Source of the DNA: Alphaproteobacteria bacterium
GTDB taxonomy: Bacteria; Pseudomonadota; Alphaproteobacteria; ATCC43930; CGMCC-115725
Assembly: GCA_028871055.1 (NCBI GenBank)
Contig: JAGWON010000007.1
Location: forward strand, 62,001 to 126,000
DNA length: 64,000 nt
Reading direction: 5' to 3'
The notes beneath the pieces are model-generated. The model worked only from the letters and a program-made list of their open reading frames with translations. It searched no databases and was not told where the DNA came from. A program made the position numbers and the translations under genes. Shown here piece by piece: positions 9,077 to 18,128 of this stretch. How positions within the stretch are numbered: position 1 is the stretch's first letter; every line of letters starts with the position of its first letter.

Positions 9077-9723
9077 CGGCGGAGGATGAATTCCTCCGGC
9101 GTTCGACGATATTCCCAGCCGACGCGTTCGAGTTCCGGCACCGACGAACCTTCTTGCGGATAGCCGATGCAGAGATAGGCAATGAAGGACCAATCCTTCG
9201 GCACGTCCAAGGCGTCGTTGATCGCCGTCGGATCGAGGATCGACACCCAACCGATCCCGATGTCTTCGGCCCGCGCCGCGAGCCACAGCGTATGAATTGC
9301 AGCGACGACGGAGTAATCCGCCGTTTCAGGCATCGTGCGCCGACCGGCGCCATATCCCTGCTCGGTACCGTGATCGGCGAAGACGGCGACGTGCGCCGGC
9401 GCCTCGTCGAGGCCAGCGAGCTTGAGGGTGGCGTAGCGCTGCGCTCGTTCACCGTGGTACGCGGCCAACGCGTCGGCATTGCAGGCGCGGAAATTCTCGC
9501 GCACGGCGTTACGGCGACTCACATTGTCGACAACGACAAAGCGCCACGGTTGACTTAAGCCGACCGAAGGCGCCAGGCAGGCGAGGCCGATGAGCCGCTC
9601 GAGCGCTCCTGGCGGCAATGTGTCGGTCCGGAACCGGCGCACGTCGCGGCGCCAGGCCAAGAGGTCGGCGAGCCGGTCGCGGAAGCCGGTATCGAAATCC
9701 GGAGCGCCGCCCACCAAGCTCAC
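9073..9723 (-). CDS. bluB: 5,6-dimethylbenzimidazole synthase BluB
   Basis: A 216-residue nitroreductase-fold enzyme that uses O2 to fragment reduced FMN into 5,6-dimethylbenzimidazole, the lower ligand base of B12. Motifs: LLAWRRDVRRFR near the N-terminus (its Asp27 probably corresponds to the key Asp32 of the rhizobial enzyme), LACLAPSVGLSQPWRF, and the C-terminal GYPQEG...ELERVGWE. The start is a GTG at 9723 overlapping the cobC stop (GTGA), so cobC-bluB are translationally coupled. The enzyme needs oxygen, so the host makes DMB aerobically even though its ring enzymes are of the CbiD/CbiG type. Confidence 0.93.
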   Translation of the reverse strand: MSLVGGAPDFDTGFRDRLADLLAWRRDVRRFRTDTLPPGALERLIGLACLAPSVGLSQPWRFVVVDNVSRRNAVRENFRACNADALAAYHGERAQRYATLKLAGLDEAPAHVAVFADHGTEQGYGAGRRTMPETADYSVVAAIHTLWLAARAEDIGIGWVSILDPTAINDALDVPKDWSFIAYLCIGYPQEGSSVPELERVGWEYRRTPEEFILRR

Positions 9724-10772
9724 CGCTGTCCCTCGGCGCGCCACGCGAGAAGAACGCGGCGGAGGCGTTCGGTGGCGGCATCGTCCGGAGGTAGGCCGAA
9801 CCGCAGCCGCTCCGGCCGCTCGGGAAAGTGGCGGACGAAGATGCCATGTTGGCACAGCCTGTCGAACAGTTGCGCGGCCGCAGCCGATTCGGCCAAGCGG
9901 AACAGGGCAGTACCACCGAAAATCGCAAGGCCGGCGTCGTTGAACAGCGCATCGAGGTGCGCGCTTTCGACGCTCAGGCGTGCTTGCGTCGCCGCGATCC
10001 ACGTCGTGTCCGTGAGAGCTTTTGCACCGATCCAGCTGGCGGGACCCGAAACGGCCCAGGGGCCGAGAGCAGCCCGAAGCGCGCCGGCGAGCCGTGGCGT
10101 CGCCAGCGCGAAGCCGAGGCGCAAACCGGCAAGCCCGAAAAACTTACCGAAGGAGCGAAGGACGATCAAACCGGGTCGAACTGCGTAATCGGCAAGGCTT
10201 GTCTGTGGCGCGGTATCGGCAAAGCTCTCATCCACTACGAGCCAGCCGCCGCGGCGCGACAAGGTATCCGCGACGATGGCAAGGCGCTCGGGTGACACGA
10301 TGCGACCGTCTGGATTGTTCGGATTCGCGACAACCACCACGTCACACTCGGCGGGAACCGCATCAATCGTGGCGATTGGCACAACCGCGTGACCGCTCGC
10401 ATTCCAACAGGCGGCATATTCACCATAGGTCGGGACGACGATTGCGATATATCCGCGCGGCCGAAGCCGCGGCAACAATTGGATCAAGGCCTGGGAACCG
10501 GGCGCCGCGGCGATGGCGTTCGGATCACCAACGCCGTAATAGGCCGCCGCCGCGTGGCGGAGCTGCTGATCGAGCCTGACCGGTGGCAACCGGGTCCAGA
10601 TGTCGAGGGGCGGAGGAGTAAAAGGATAGGGCCACGGATTGATTCCCGTGCTGAGATCGATCCAGGGATGCTCCGCCTCGGGGTAATGTTCCGCCGCCCA
10701 GGCGAGGTCGCCGCCGTGGTAGAGGGGCTCGGATCGAATCGGAACGGTCACGTGAGCGGGAGCGCGTAACAT
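9720..10772 (-). CDS. cobC: Threonine-phosphate decarboxylase CobC
   Basis: A ~350-residue PLP-dependent class-I/II aminotransferase-fold enzyme (CobC in Pseudomonas, CobD in Salmonella) that provides (R)-1-aminopropan-2-ol phosphate for the nucleotide loop. Typical features: LYHGGDL near the start, DLSTGINPWPYP, VVVANPNNPDGR, and LRSFGKFFGLAGLRLGF, where the Lys of SFGK binds PLP. The ATG at 10772 was preferred; an in-frame ATG at 10811 would add 13 residues and cannot be excluded because neither has a strong ribosome site. Divergent from cobD and coupled to bluB. Confidence 0.9.
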   Translation of the reverse strand: MLRAPAHVTVPIRSEPLYHGGDLAWAAEHYPEAEHPWIDLSTGINPWPYPFTPPPLDIWTRLPPVRLDQQLRHAAAAYYGVGDPNAIAAAPGSQALIQLLPRLRPRGYIAIVVPTYGEYAACWNASGHAVVPIATIDAVPAECDVVVVANPNNPDGRIVSPERLAIVADTLSRRGGWLVVDESFADTAPQTSLADYAVRPGLIVLRSFGKFFGLAGLRLGFALATPRLAGALRAALGPWAVSGPASWIGAKALTDTTWIAATQARLSVESAHLDALFNDAGLAIFGGTALFRLAESAAAAQLFDRLCQHGIFVRHFPERPERLRFGLPPDDAATERLRRVLLAWRAEGQR

Positions 10773-10835
10773 GCCATTGGGGGGGTTCGGGACAGCCAGC
10801 GTCGATAGCATAAGCCGGTTCACGGTTGCGCATAA

Positions 10836-11813
10836 ATGACGTCGATTCCCGCGAATATCGACCTGCTCGCGCTCGCCTTGGCTCTCGAGGCGCTCGTCAG
10901 CTATCCGGATCCGGTATGGCGCCTCATCGGCCATCCCGTCGCTTGGATCGGTTGGCTCATCGGCAAGCTCGATGTGACACTGAACCGCGAGCAATTGGCG
11001 CCATGGCATCGTCGCGTGCACGGCGCAATGGCGCTGGTCGCTGTCATGGTGATTGCAGGTGGCGCCGCTTACTTAATGCAACGTGTAGTGCTGACATTTG
11101 CGGTTGGCTGGGTCGCCGTCGTTATCCTTGCGGCGAGCTTGATCGCTCAGCGAAGTTTGTATCGTCACGTCGCCGATGTGGCCGATGCGCTTGAGCGCGG
11201 CGGACTCGCAACGGGCAGAGTCGCCGTTGCAAAAGTGGTCGGACGCAATCCGGCAATGCTCGACGAGGCTGGAATCTGCCGCGCGGCGATCGAGACCCTG
11301 GCCGAGAACTTCTCCGACGGCGTGATTGCACCTGCATTTTGGTTTGTCATCGGCGGCCTGCCCGGAATGGTGGCTTACAAGGCAGCCAACACCGCCGACA
11401 GCATGATCGGCCATCGCACGCGACGCCATGAGGCTTTCGGCTGGGCAGCGGCACGGTTCGATGATCTTGTCAACTTGCCGGCGTCGCGCCTGGCGACTTG
11501 TCTTTTGATGGTGGCGGCGATGCTGAAACCCAATGCAGCGCCTTTGGCAGCCGTCCGCGCCGTGCGGCGCGATGCTTGGCGCCATCGCTCGCCCAATGCC
11601 GGCTGGTGCGAGGCGGCCATGGCCGGCGCGCTCGGCCTAAAACTCGCCGGCCCACGCATCTACGGCGACGTCAGCGTCGACGATGCGTGGATGGGCATTG
11701 GCCGCGCTGCCGCAACCGTCGTAGACATCAGAGCCGCATTGAATCTCTACCGGATCGCCTGCGGAATTTTCTGGTGCGTTACGGTCGTCATCGCGCTGGT
11801 GCTCACGCCGTGA
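10836..11813 (+). CDS. cobD: Adenosylcobinamide-phosphate synthase CobD/CbiB
   Basis: A 325-residue polytopic membrane protein of the CbiB family that attaches aminopropanol phosphate to adenosylcobyric acid. It contains HPVAWIGWLIG near the N-terminus, ETLAENFSDGVIAPAFW and KAANTADSMIGHRT, all diagnostic, plus four or five hydrophobic segments. Divergent from cobC, whose product supplies its substrate. The next ~168 bases up to lysR contain no gene. Confidence 0.93.
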   Translation: MTSIPANIDLLALALALEALVSYPDPVWRLIGHPVAWIGWLIGKLDVTLNREQLAPWHRRVHGAMALVAVMVIAGGAAYLMQRVVLTFAVGWVAVVILAASLIAQRSLYRHVADVADALERGGLATGRVAVAKVVGRNPAMLDEAGICRAAIETLAENFSDGVIAPAFWFVIGGLPGMVAYKAANTADSMIGHRTRRHEAFGWAAARFDDLVNLPASRLATCLLMVAAMLKPNAAPLAAVRAVRRDAWRHRSPNAGWCEAAMAGALGLKLAGPRIYGDVSVDDAWMGIGRAAATVVDIRAALNLYRIACGIFWCVTVVIALVLTP

Positions 11814-11981
11814 TGAATTTTGGCGGTTATGCCCCCAAGGTCGCGCGATAAGGGGCTGCGAACCCACGGAATCTGCGCCATTCGGGTTTGACCGTCGTCG
11901 ATCCACACAAGGATTTGACGCGTTATAGTAGAGCAGATCCGGGTACAGGGCTGCTCGTCGTCGCGCCAGTAAGGGGGCTGT

Positions 11982-12884
11982 TTGGAATTTCGCCAGATCC
12001 GCTATGCCTTGGCGGTTGCGAAGGAACGCAGCTTCACCAAAGCCGCAACGCGTCTCAATATTTCGCAGTCGGCGGTGAGCGAGCAGGTCAAGCAGCTCGA
12101 AAGCGAGACTGGGTTCGCGCTGTTCCGCCGCACTGGGCGCGGCGTCGAGCTGACCGAGACGGGAAGGACCTTCCTCTACGAGGCCGAACGGGTTGCGGGC
12201 GACCTGCTCAGCCTGATCGATACGGCGCGGCGGCTCAAAGGGGCGCCTTACGATACGTTGACGATCGGCATGGGCTCCGGCATGGCTCAAATCTTCATGC
12301 CGCGGCTGTTTCGCAATTTCAACGCCGGCTCGCCGCGCATGCGCCTCGAAATTCTGACCGCGCCGACGAAGAGCATCTTCAACGATCTACACGAGGAACG
12401 GATCGATGTCGGCATCGCGATCGAATCCGATCCCGAACGGATGCCGGTCGGCCTGATTTTCGAGCGCCTCACGGTAGTCGAGATGACACTCATCACGCAT
12501 CCCGCGCACCCCTTCGCACGTTCGCGGCGGCCGATCGACGTCGCGCGGCTGATGGCTGAGCCGCTGATCATGAGCGAGCTGACCGTCGGCTACGGCGCGA
12601 CCGTCCTCTCGCTGTTCACCGATCTCGGCATCCGCCCGAACATCCTTGCCATCGCGGACAACATTGAGACGATGAAAGCCATCGTCCAGTCAGGCAAGGC
12701 CGTCGCTATCGTGCCCGCCGCCTGCGTCGAGAACGAGGTGGCATTGGGCGTGCTCAAGGTCGTGGCGATCGCGCCAAGCTGTCGCGTCGCGTTCAGCCTG
12801 ATTCGGCGGCGACAACCCCTGCCTCGGCGCAAGGAGATGTACCTTACCGCGCTTCGCGACGCGCTCAAGGATCCGATGCCCTGA
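11982..12884 (+). CDS. LysR-family transcriptional regulator
   Basis: 300 residues. An N-terminal winged helix-turn-helix (MEFRQIRYALAVAKERSFTK, then AATRLNISQSAVSEQVKQLE) is followed by a periplasmic-binding-like effector domain. The start is a TTG at 11982, supported by AAGGGGG at 11971-11977 and by the family-typical first residues (MEFRQIRYA). It precedes hyuA in the same direction with 137 bp between them; that gap holds a LysR-type ATC-N9-GAT site and a promoter. It most likely controls the hydantoinase/amidohydrolase cluster, perhaps in response to the substrate or a ring-opened product. Confidence 0.9.
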   Translation: MEFRQIRYALAVAKERSFTKAATRLNISQSAVSEQVKQLESETGFALFRRTGRGVELTETGRTFLYEAERVAGDLLSLIDTARRLKGAPYDTLTIGMGSGMAQIFMPRLFRNFNAGSPRMRLEILTAPTKSIFNDLHEERIDVGIAIESDPERMPVGLIFERLTVVEMTLITHPAHPFARSRRPIDVARLMAEPLIMSELTVGYGATVLSLFTDLGIRPNILAIADNIETMKAIVQSGKAVAIVPAACVENEVALGVLKVVAIAPSCRVAFSLIRRRQPLPRRKEMYLTALRDALKDPMP

Positions 12885-12889
12885 CAATC

Positions 12890-12906
12890 TATCGGAAAAA
12901 CCGATA
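12890..12906. promoter_or_regulatory. LysR-type binding site (ATC-N9-GAT) upstream of hyuA
   Basis: TATCGG-AAAAA-CCGATA is a perfect 6-5-6 inverted repeat. It contains ATC-N9-GAT, a well-known form of the T-N11-A LysR recognition motif. Its centre (12898) is about 65 bases upstream of the transcription start predicted from the promoter at 12927-12956, which is the usual place of the LysR recognition site. The location and symmetry are seen directly; binding by the upstream LysR protein is inferred. Confidence 0.65.
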
Positions 12907-12926
12907 ACTATATCGCCAAACGCGTT

Positions 12927-12956
12927 TTGACTCGGCGTCAAGATCATACTCATACT
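12927..12956 (+). promoter_or_regulatory. Predicted sigma70-type promoter of hyuA operon
   Basis: A -35-like TTGACT (12927-12932) and a -10-like CATACT (12951-12956) are separated by 18 bases, with a transcription start expected near 12963. CATACT also occurs directly before it (12945-12950). The spacing relative to the LysR site supports the choice, but it is only a consensus match. Confidence 0.45.
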
Positions 12957-13021
12957 TTCAAACCAACGGACGATGCGTCGCGGTTTCGCGTGTTCACCGG
13001 CGCTTTTGGAGCAGTGGGGCG

Positions 13022-15112
13022 ATGCAGCGCGGACTGCGGATCGGGATCGACACCGGCGGCACCTTCACCGATATCGTCTGTGTCGATAGCACGACCGGCA
13101 CGATGCAAGTGACAAAGGTGGCGACCACGTCCGCTAATCCGGCCGTCGGTCTGGCGCACGGCGTGAGGGCCGTTTTGCAGCACATGGGCGCTTCGGTCGA
13201 CGATGTCGCCGGCCTTGCTCACGGGACGACAGTCGCGACGAACGCGCTGCTTCAGGGTGCAATCGACTCGCTCGGCCTCATCGTTACGACCGGGTTCCGA
13301 CATATTCTTGAGATTGCGCGGCAGTCGGTTCCGGATGGGTACGGTAATTCCTATTTTTGGGTGAAGCCGGAGCGGCTCGTGCCGCTTCATCTCGTTTGCG
13401 AGGTCGGTGGACGCCTCAATTTCAAGGGCGAGGAGCTGCGTCCATTGGATGACACGAGCGCGGTCGCAGCTGCGCGCTTTTTCAGGAGCCGCGGCATTCG
13501 CGCCGTTGGGGTCTGTTTGCTCCATTCCTATGCGGACGGCCGACACGAGCGGCGCGTGCGCGACATCTTGAATTCGGAGTACCCGGACTGCGTCGTATCG
13601 CTATCGTGCGAGGTGCTGCCCGAGTACCGAGAATATGAGCGGGCCGTTACCACGCTGGTCGATGCGTTCGTGAAGCCACACATGGCGTACTATCTGCGGC
13701 GCGTGAAGCGGGAACTCGGCGCCAGTCTGGGCGCCAAGCCATTCCTCGTCATGCAGTCGAGTGGCGGCGTGATGAGCGCGGAACAGGTCGTGCGCAAGCC
13801 GATCATGACGGCGCTCTCGGGTCCTGCTGCCGGCGCCCTCGGCAGCGCGGTCATCGCTGAGATCACCGGTTTCCGCGATCTCGTCACCCTCGATGCCGGA
13901 GGAACCTCGACCGATCTCTGTCTGATCGAGGACGGCAAACCGCACGTCACCAATTCCGGATCGGTCGGTCCATTTCCCGTCCGCATCCCGATGATCAACG
14001 TCGAGACCATCGGAACGGGAGGCGGCTCGATCGCCTGGATCAGTCGCGAGGGCCATCTCAAAGTCGGACCACGCAGCGCGGGCGCCGAACCCGGCCCAAT
14101 GTGCTACCCCAAAGGTGGTGACGAGCCGACTCTCACCGACGCCAACTTGGTGCTGGGCCGCATTCCTGCAGCACTGATCGGCGGCGGCATCGCCCTCAAC
14201 CTTCAGCGCGCACGTGACGGATTGGCGGCGCTGGCGATACGGCTCGGCCGGCATATGACGGTCGAGCAACTTGCCGAAGGCATCGTCGAGATCGCCAACT
14301 GGAATCAGGTCAATCGCATCCGGCAGATGACCATCCAGCGCGGCCTCGATCCGCGCACCTTCGCGTTGCTCTCGTTCGGCGGTGCCGGACCGGCGCAGTC
14401 GGCGGCGGTCATGGATCTGCTCGGCATGTCCGCCTGCCTGGTACCGCCCAATCCCGGCAATCTCTCGGCTTTCGGTCTTCTCGCCGTCGATTGGCGCACC
14501 GATCAGATCGTGACCAAGGTCATGCACCAAGACGCGATCGAGCTTGGCACCCTGGCGTCGCTTTACGCGCAGCTTGAGAATGAGGCGCTCGTGTCCTTGG
14601 AGCGCGACGGCATCGATCCGGGCCGTATCCGGCTCGTACGCGAGGCGGATATGCGTTATGCCGGTCAATCGATGGAAGTTCGCGTCGTGGCACCCGTGGG
14701 CACTGTCGATGCGCAGTTCCTCGCCCGGTTGATCGAAGAGTTTCATGCCGCGCATCTGCGGCTGTTCGGCTACAACTATACGGGCGAGCAGAAGATCGAG
14801 TTCGTCAATCTTTGCGTCTCCGGATTCGGCCTTATCGAGCATCCGCAGCTGCCCGAGCTCGAGCCGCGTCCGGGGATTACGCCGCTCCGCAAAGGGACGC
14901 GCCCCGTCTATTTCGGCGGTGCCTTCCGCGATACGCCTGTCTACGAGCGCAGCGCGCTGTCACGCGGTTTCGGTCTCGAAGGGCCAGCGGTCATCGAAGA
15001 ATACGGTTCGACGACTGTTGTTTTTCGGGACCAGCATCTCGAGGTCGACCGGCATGGCGTGCTCGTCATCCGGCGAAAGCGTTTGGCGGAAGTTGGGGAA
15101 GCGGCGCAATGA
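13022..15112 (+). CDS. hyuA: Hydantoinase/oxoprolinase subunit A (HyuA-like, ATP-binding)
   Basis: A 696-residue HyuA-type subunit. The N-terminal actin-like nucleotide-binding loop GIDTGGTFTD is at residues 8-17, GLAHGTTVATNALL near 65, and the second half carries VTLDAGGTSTDL and RNxLDPR-like RGLDPRTFALLSFGGAGPAQ. The family couples ATP hydrolysis to opening or carboxylation of cyclic amides and ketones (5-oxoprolinase, N-methylhydantoinase, caprolactamase, acetone/acetophenone carboxylases). The ATG overlaps with hyuB at its 3' end (ATGA), giving a coupled A-B pair as in known heteromers. The neighbouring ring-opening amidohydrolase and amidases favour a cyclic amide or imide substrate, but the exact one cannot be named. 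Confidence 0.88.
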   Translation: MQRGLRIGIDTGGTFTDIVCVDSTTGTMQVTKVATTSANPAVGLAHGVRAVLQHMGASVDDVAGLAHGTTVATNALLQGAIDSLGLIVTTGFRHILEIARQSVPDGYGNSYFWVKPERLVPLHLVCEVGGRLNFKGEELRPLDDTSAVAAARFFRSRGIRAVGVCLLHSYADGRHERRVRDILNSEYPDCVVSLSCEVLPEYREYERAVTTLVDAFVKPHMAYYLRRVKRELGASLGAKPFLVMQSSGGVMSAEQVVRKPIMTALSGPAAGALGSAVIAEITGFRDLVTLDAGGTSTDLCLIEDGKPHVTNSGSVGPFPVRIPMINVETIGTGGGSIAWISREGHLKVGPRSAGAEPGPMCYPKGGDEPTLTDANLVLGRIPAALIGGGIALNLQRARDGLAALAIRLGRHMTVEQLAEGIVEIANWNQVNRIRQMTIQRGLDPRTFALLSFGGAGPAQSAAVMDLLGMSACLVPPNPGNLSAFGLLAVDWRTDQIVTKVMHQDAIELGTLASLYAQLENEALVSLERDGIDPGRIRLVREADMRYAGQSMEVRVVAPVGTVDAQFLARLIEEFHAAHLRLFGYNYTGEQKIEFVNLCVSGFGLIEHPQLPELEPRPGITPLRKGTRPVYFGGAFRDTPVYERSALSRGFGLEGPAVIEEYGSTTVVFRDQHLEVDRHGVLVIRRKRLAEVGEAAQ

Positions 15113-16995
15113 CCGCGCGACGCGTTTCGAATGAGCGTCCTTGGCCGCGTCCACCGGAACATGCGCCACGGCGCGAAGTCGATCCCATCGTTTTACAGAT
15201 CGTCGAGGGAACGCTCAATTCGATCGAGCGCGAGATCGAATACGCGATCGAACGGACAGCACGAAGTCCGATGATCCGCGAGGCACACGATTACCGCGTC
15301 GGCCTATTCGACCGCTACTGCCGCAAGCTCACCGGCCGGTCTTATTCGGCGATGCCCAACGCGGTGGTGCGCGACTATCCGCCGGAAACGATGCGGCCCG
15401 GTGACGTCTTTCTCATGAACGACACCTATCTCACCGAAGGCAGTATCGGCCATCTCCCCGATATGTGCAGCACGGTGCCCGTCCTCCACGACGGCGCAGT
15501 CGTCGCCTATATCCAAGCCTTCGGGCATCATGACGATATCGGCGGACGCGTGCCGGGCTCGATGCCCGGGACGGCGATGACGGTGTTTGAGGAGGGCCTC
15601 GCCATCCCGCCCGTCAAGCTCTATAGCCAGGGCGTCCGTAACGATGAAGCGTTCAAGATCATCAAGCGCAATACGCGCGTGCCCGAGATGCTCGCGGCGG
15701 ATCTCGACAGCGAGGTACAGGCTTGCCTCATGGGCGCAAAGCGCATGGGCGAACTCTTCGAACGTTTCGGCACCGAGATGGTGGAAGCGTGCTTCCAGGC
15801 GATTCTCGACAAGTGCCGCGACATGTACCGGAACGAACTCCTGCCCAAGATCGCGGACGGCACCTATTCCTGGGAGGATTACGTCGAGCATGACGGCGTA
15901 AGCGATCCCAAGCTGCACAAGCTTGCGCTCACCATGACCAAACGCCGCGACAAGATCATTCTCGATTTCAGCGGTACCGATCCGCAATCGAGCGGGCCGA
16001 TCAACTGGCCGGCGGACTATGCCGATGGCGCCTTCCTGATCAAATGGATCGCGCCCGTGCTGCGCAATCTTGCCGAGACGCCGGAACGCGCGGCCGAAAT
16101 CGTGGTCAACGAAGGCGTATGCGACGTGTTCGAGATCATCTTTCCGCACAAGGGTACCTTGATCACGCCGGAATGGCCGGCGGCGACCAACGCGCGCTCG
16201 TTCGTTCTGTTGCGATCGCTCGGTCTGCTGGCGGGAGCGGTGGCGCAGGCTGTCGATGGCCGGATGCCAGCCGATCAGGAAACCATCCGCTATACCGGCT
16301 TTTTCGGCAAAGATCGGGATGGACGGTCGTTCCTGTCGCGCGAAGTCTTGGGAGGCGGCTCCGGTGGCCGTTATTATGCCGATGGCAGCGACGCGATCCA
16401 CATCGTCCCGGATTCGCGCAATCAGCCGGCGGAGTTCACCGAAACCCGTTTTCCGCTTTTGGTCGAGAAGCTCGCGCTACACACCAATTCCGGCGGCGCC
16501 GGAAGGCGCCGCGGCGGGCTCGGGTACGAGAAGCACTATCGCGCCCTGGTCGACTGCCACACGATCGTTACCGCCGATCGGGTTCGACTGGGCTGCTATG
16601 GCGTGGCGGGCGGCAAGGCGGGCAAGCCGTTCTGCGTGACCGTCGACGTCGAAGGATCGCCGCGCGATCTCGGCGGCTTGGTCGACGGCGAGCCGGTCAA
16701 GGCCGGCGAGGTCGTCCGGGTGGTGACCACCGGCGGCGGCGGCTGGGGCGATCCGCTCGAACGCGAGCCCGACCGCGTCAGGCTCGACGTCATCCAGGGC
16801 AAGGTGTCGCGCATCGCGGCGCGCGAAGATTATGGTGTCGTCATGGTCGAGACCGCCGGACCCGATGCATACGAGGTGAACGAAGCCGCCACTGTGGAGC
16901 TCCGGGCCGCGCTCAAGGCCCGACGATCCGAGCCGCTACCGGTAATCGACCGCGGTCCGGGTTACGATACGATGATGAGCGCCGGACGTTCGTAA
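15109..16995 (+). CDS. hyuB: Hydantoinase/oxoprolinase subunit B (HyuB-like)
   Basis: A 628-residue HyuB-type subunit, the usual partner of HyuA. Start ATG 15109 overlaps the hyuA stop. Family segments: [20 protein letters not shown] near residue 25, [36 protein letters not shown], and the C-terminal [20 protein letters not shown] and [14 protein letters not shown]. The His/Asp-rich HHDDIGG element belongs to the metal-containing site in this family. Cytoplasmic. The next gene starts 14 bases downstream. Confidence 0.9.
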   Translation: MTARRVSNERPWPRPPEHAPRREVDPIVLQIVEGTLNSIEREIEYAIERTARSPMIREAHDYRVGLFDRYCRKLTGRSYSAMPNAVVRDYPPETMRPGDVFLMNDTYLTEGSIGHLPDMCSTVPVLHDGAVVAYIQAFGHHDDIGGRVPGSMPGTAMTVFEEGLAIPPVKLYSQGVRNDEAFKIIKRNTRVPEMLAADLDSEVQACLMGAKRMGELFERFGTEMVEACFQAILDKCRDMYRNELLPKIADGTYSWEDYVEHDGVSDPKLHKLALTMTKRRDKIILDFSGTDPQSSGPINWPADYADGAFLIKWIAPVLRNLAETPERAAEIVVNEGVCDVFEIIFPHKGTLITPEWPAATNARSFVLLRSLGLLAGAVAQAVDGRMPADQETIRYTGFFGKDRDGRSFLSREVLGGGSGGRYYADGSDAIHIVPDSRNQPAEFTETRFPLLVEKLALHTNSGGAGRRRGGLGYEKHYRALVDCHTIVTADRVRLGCYGVAGGKAGKPFCVTVDVEGSPRDLGGLVDGEPVKAGEVVRVVTTGGGGWGDPLEREPDRVRLDVIQGKVSRIAAREDYGVVMVETAGPDAYEVNEAATVELRAALKARRSEPLPVIDRGPGYDTMMSAGRS

Positions 16996-17009
16996 ACGAG
17001 GCGCAGCCG

Positions 17010-18104
17010 ATGGCCGTTGTGGTTGCCAAGCTCGAACTCAGGAACGTGCAGGATGCTTCCGGCCTTGAGGCCTGCATCAAGGAAGGACGATTCACGGCGG
17101 ATCAGGTCGTGGCCGTGATCGGCAAGACCGAGGGTAATGGCGGCGTCAACGATTTCACCCGCATTCTCGCCGACCAGGCCTTCCGCCGCGTCCTGGAGAA
17201 ACGCGGCCGCCGCAGCACGGCAGAGATCGCGCATATCCCCATGGTTTGGTCGGGCGGATGCGATGGCGTCATCACGCCGCATGCGACCGTCTTCGCGAAA
17301 AACGATCAATCTGGCTCCTCCAACTCCAGTCGCCTGGTCATCGGCACGGCCGTCAGCGCCGCGCTCCTGCCGGAGGATATCGGTCGTCCGGCGATGATCG
17401 AAAAAGTCGCGGACGGCGTTCGTGCCGCGATGCGCGCTGCGGGTCTCGCTGACCCGGCCGACGTCCATTATGTGCAGACCAAGACCCCGCTTCTGACGAT
17501 TGATTCGATCCGTGACGCGGAGACCCGCGGCAAGACGGTTGCTTGCGAGGTTCACGATTCCATGGGCGTGTCGAACGGTACCGCGGCGCTTGGAATCGCC
17601 GTGGCGCTGGGCGAAATCCGGATGCCGAAATCCGAACAAATCTGCCAAGACTTCGACCTCTACTCGTCCGTCGCCTCGTGCTCGTCGGGCGTCGAGTTGA
17701 CGCACGCTCAGGTCGTCCTTTTGGGCAACAAGACGGGCGTTGGCGGGCGTTATCGCATCGGCCACAGTGTCATGAAAGACGCGCTCGACATCGACAGCAT
17801 CTACGAAGCGATCCGGAATGCCGGCCTCGAGTTGCCCGCACGGCCGCGCGCATCCGACCTCAACGGTCGCCTAGTCAACTGCTTCATCAAGTGCGAGGCG
17901 GACCGGCACGGCATGCTGCGCGGTCGTCGGCAGATCATGCTCGACGATTCCGACGTCCACCATCACCGTCACGCGAAGGCGGCCGTCGGCGCGGTCGCCG
18001 CGGCGGCGATCGGCGACCCGGCCGTCTTCGTTTCGGTCGATGCCATGCACCAGGGCCCGCAGGGCGGTGGCCCGGTTATCGCGATTGTTGATATGGGCAC
18101 GTGA
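17010..18104 (+). CDS. Ring-opening amidohydrolase (cyanuric acid amidohydrolase / barbiturase family)
   Basis: A 364-residue member of the AtzD/TrzD/barbiturase family, which hydrolyses s-triazine or pyrimidine cyclic imides. The internal threefold structure is visible as three Lys-Ser pairs: Lys39 ([14 protein letters not shown]) with Ser81 (WSGGCDG), Lys158 (YVQTK) with Ser226 (SCSSGVEL), and Lys294 ([10 protein letters not shown]) with Ser342 ([15 protein letters not shown]). All catalytic and C-terminal glycine-loop elements are present, so the enzyme should be active. GAGG precedes the ATG at 17010. Cyanurate versus barbiturate specificity, or a third substrate, cannot be decided from the motifs. 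In context it may open the ring before or after HyuAB action. Confidence 0.88.
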   Translation: MAVVVAKLELRNVQDASGLEACIKEGRFTADQVVAVIGKTEGNGGVNDFTRILADQAFRRVLEKRGRRSTAEIAHIPMVWSGGCDGVITPHATVFAKNDQSGSSNSSRLVIGTAVSAALLPEDIGRPAMIEKVADGVRAAMRAAGLADPADVHYVQTKTPLLTIDSIRDAETRGKTVACEVHDSMGVSNGTAALGIAVALGEIRMPKSEQICQDFDLYSSVASCSSGVELTHAQVVLLGNKTGVGGRYRIGHSVMKDALDIDSIYEAIRNAGLELPARPRASDLNGRLVNCFIKCEADRHGMLRGRRQIMLDDSDVHHHRHAKAAVGAVAAAAIGDPAVFVSVDAMHQGPQGGGPVIAIVDMGT

Positions 18105-18128
18105 ACATCAGGAACGGGGAGAGGCATC

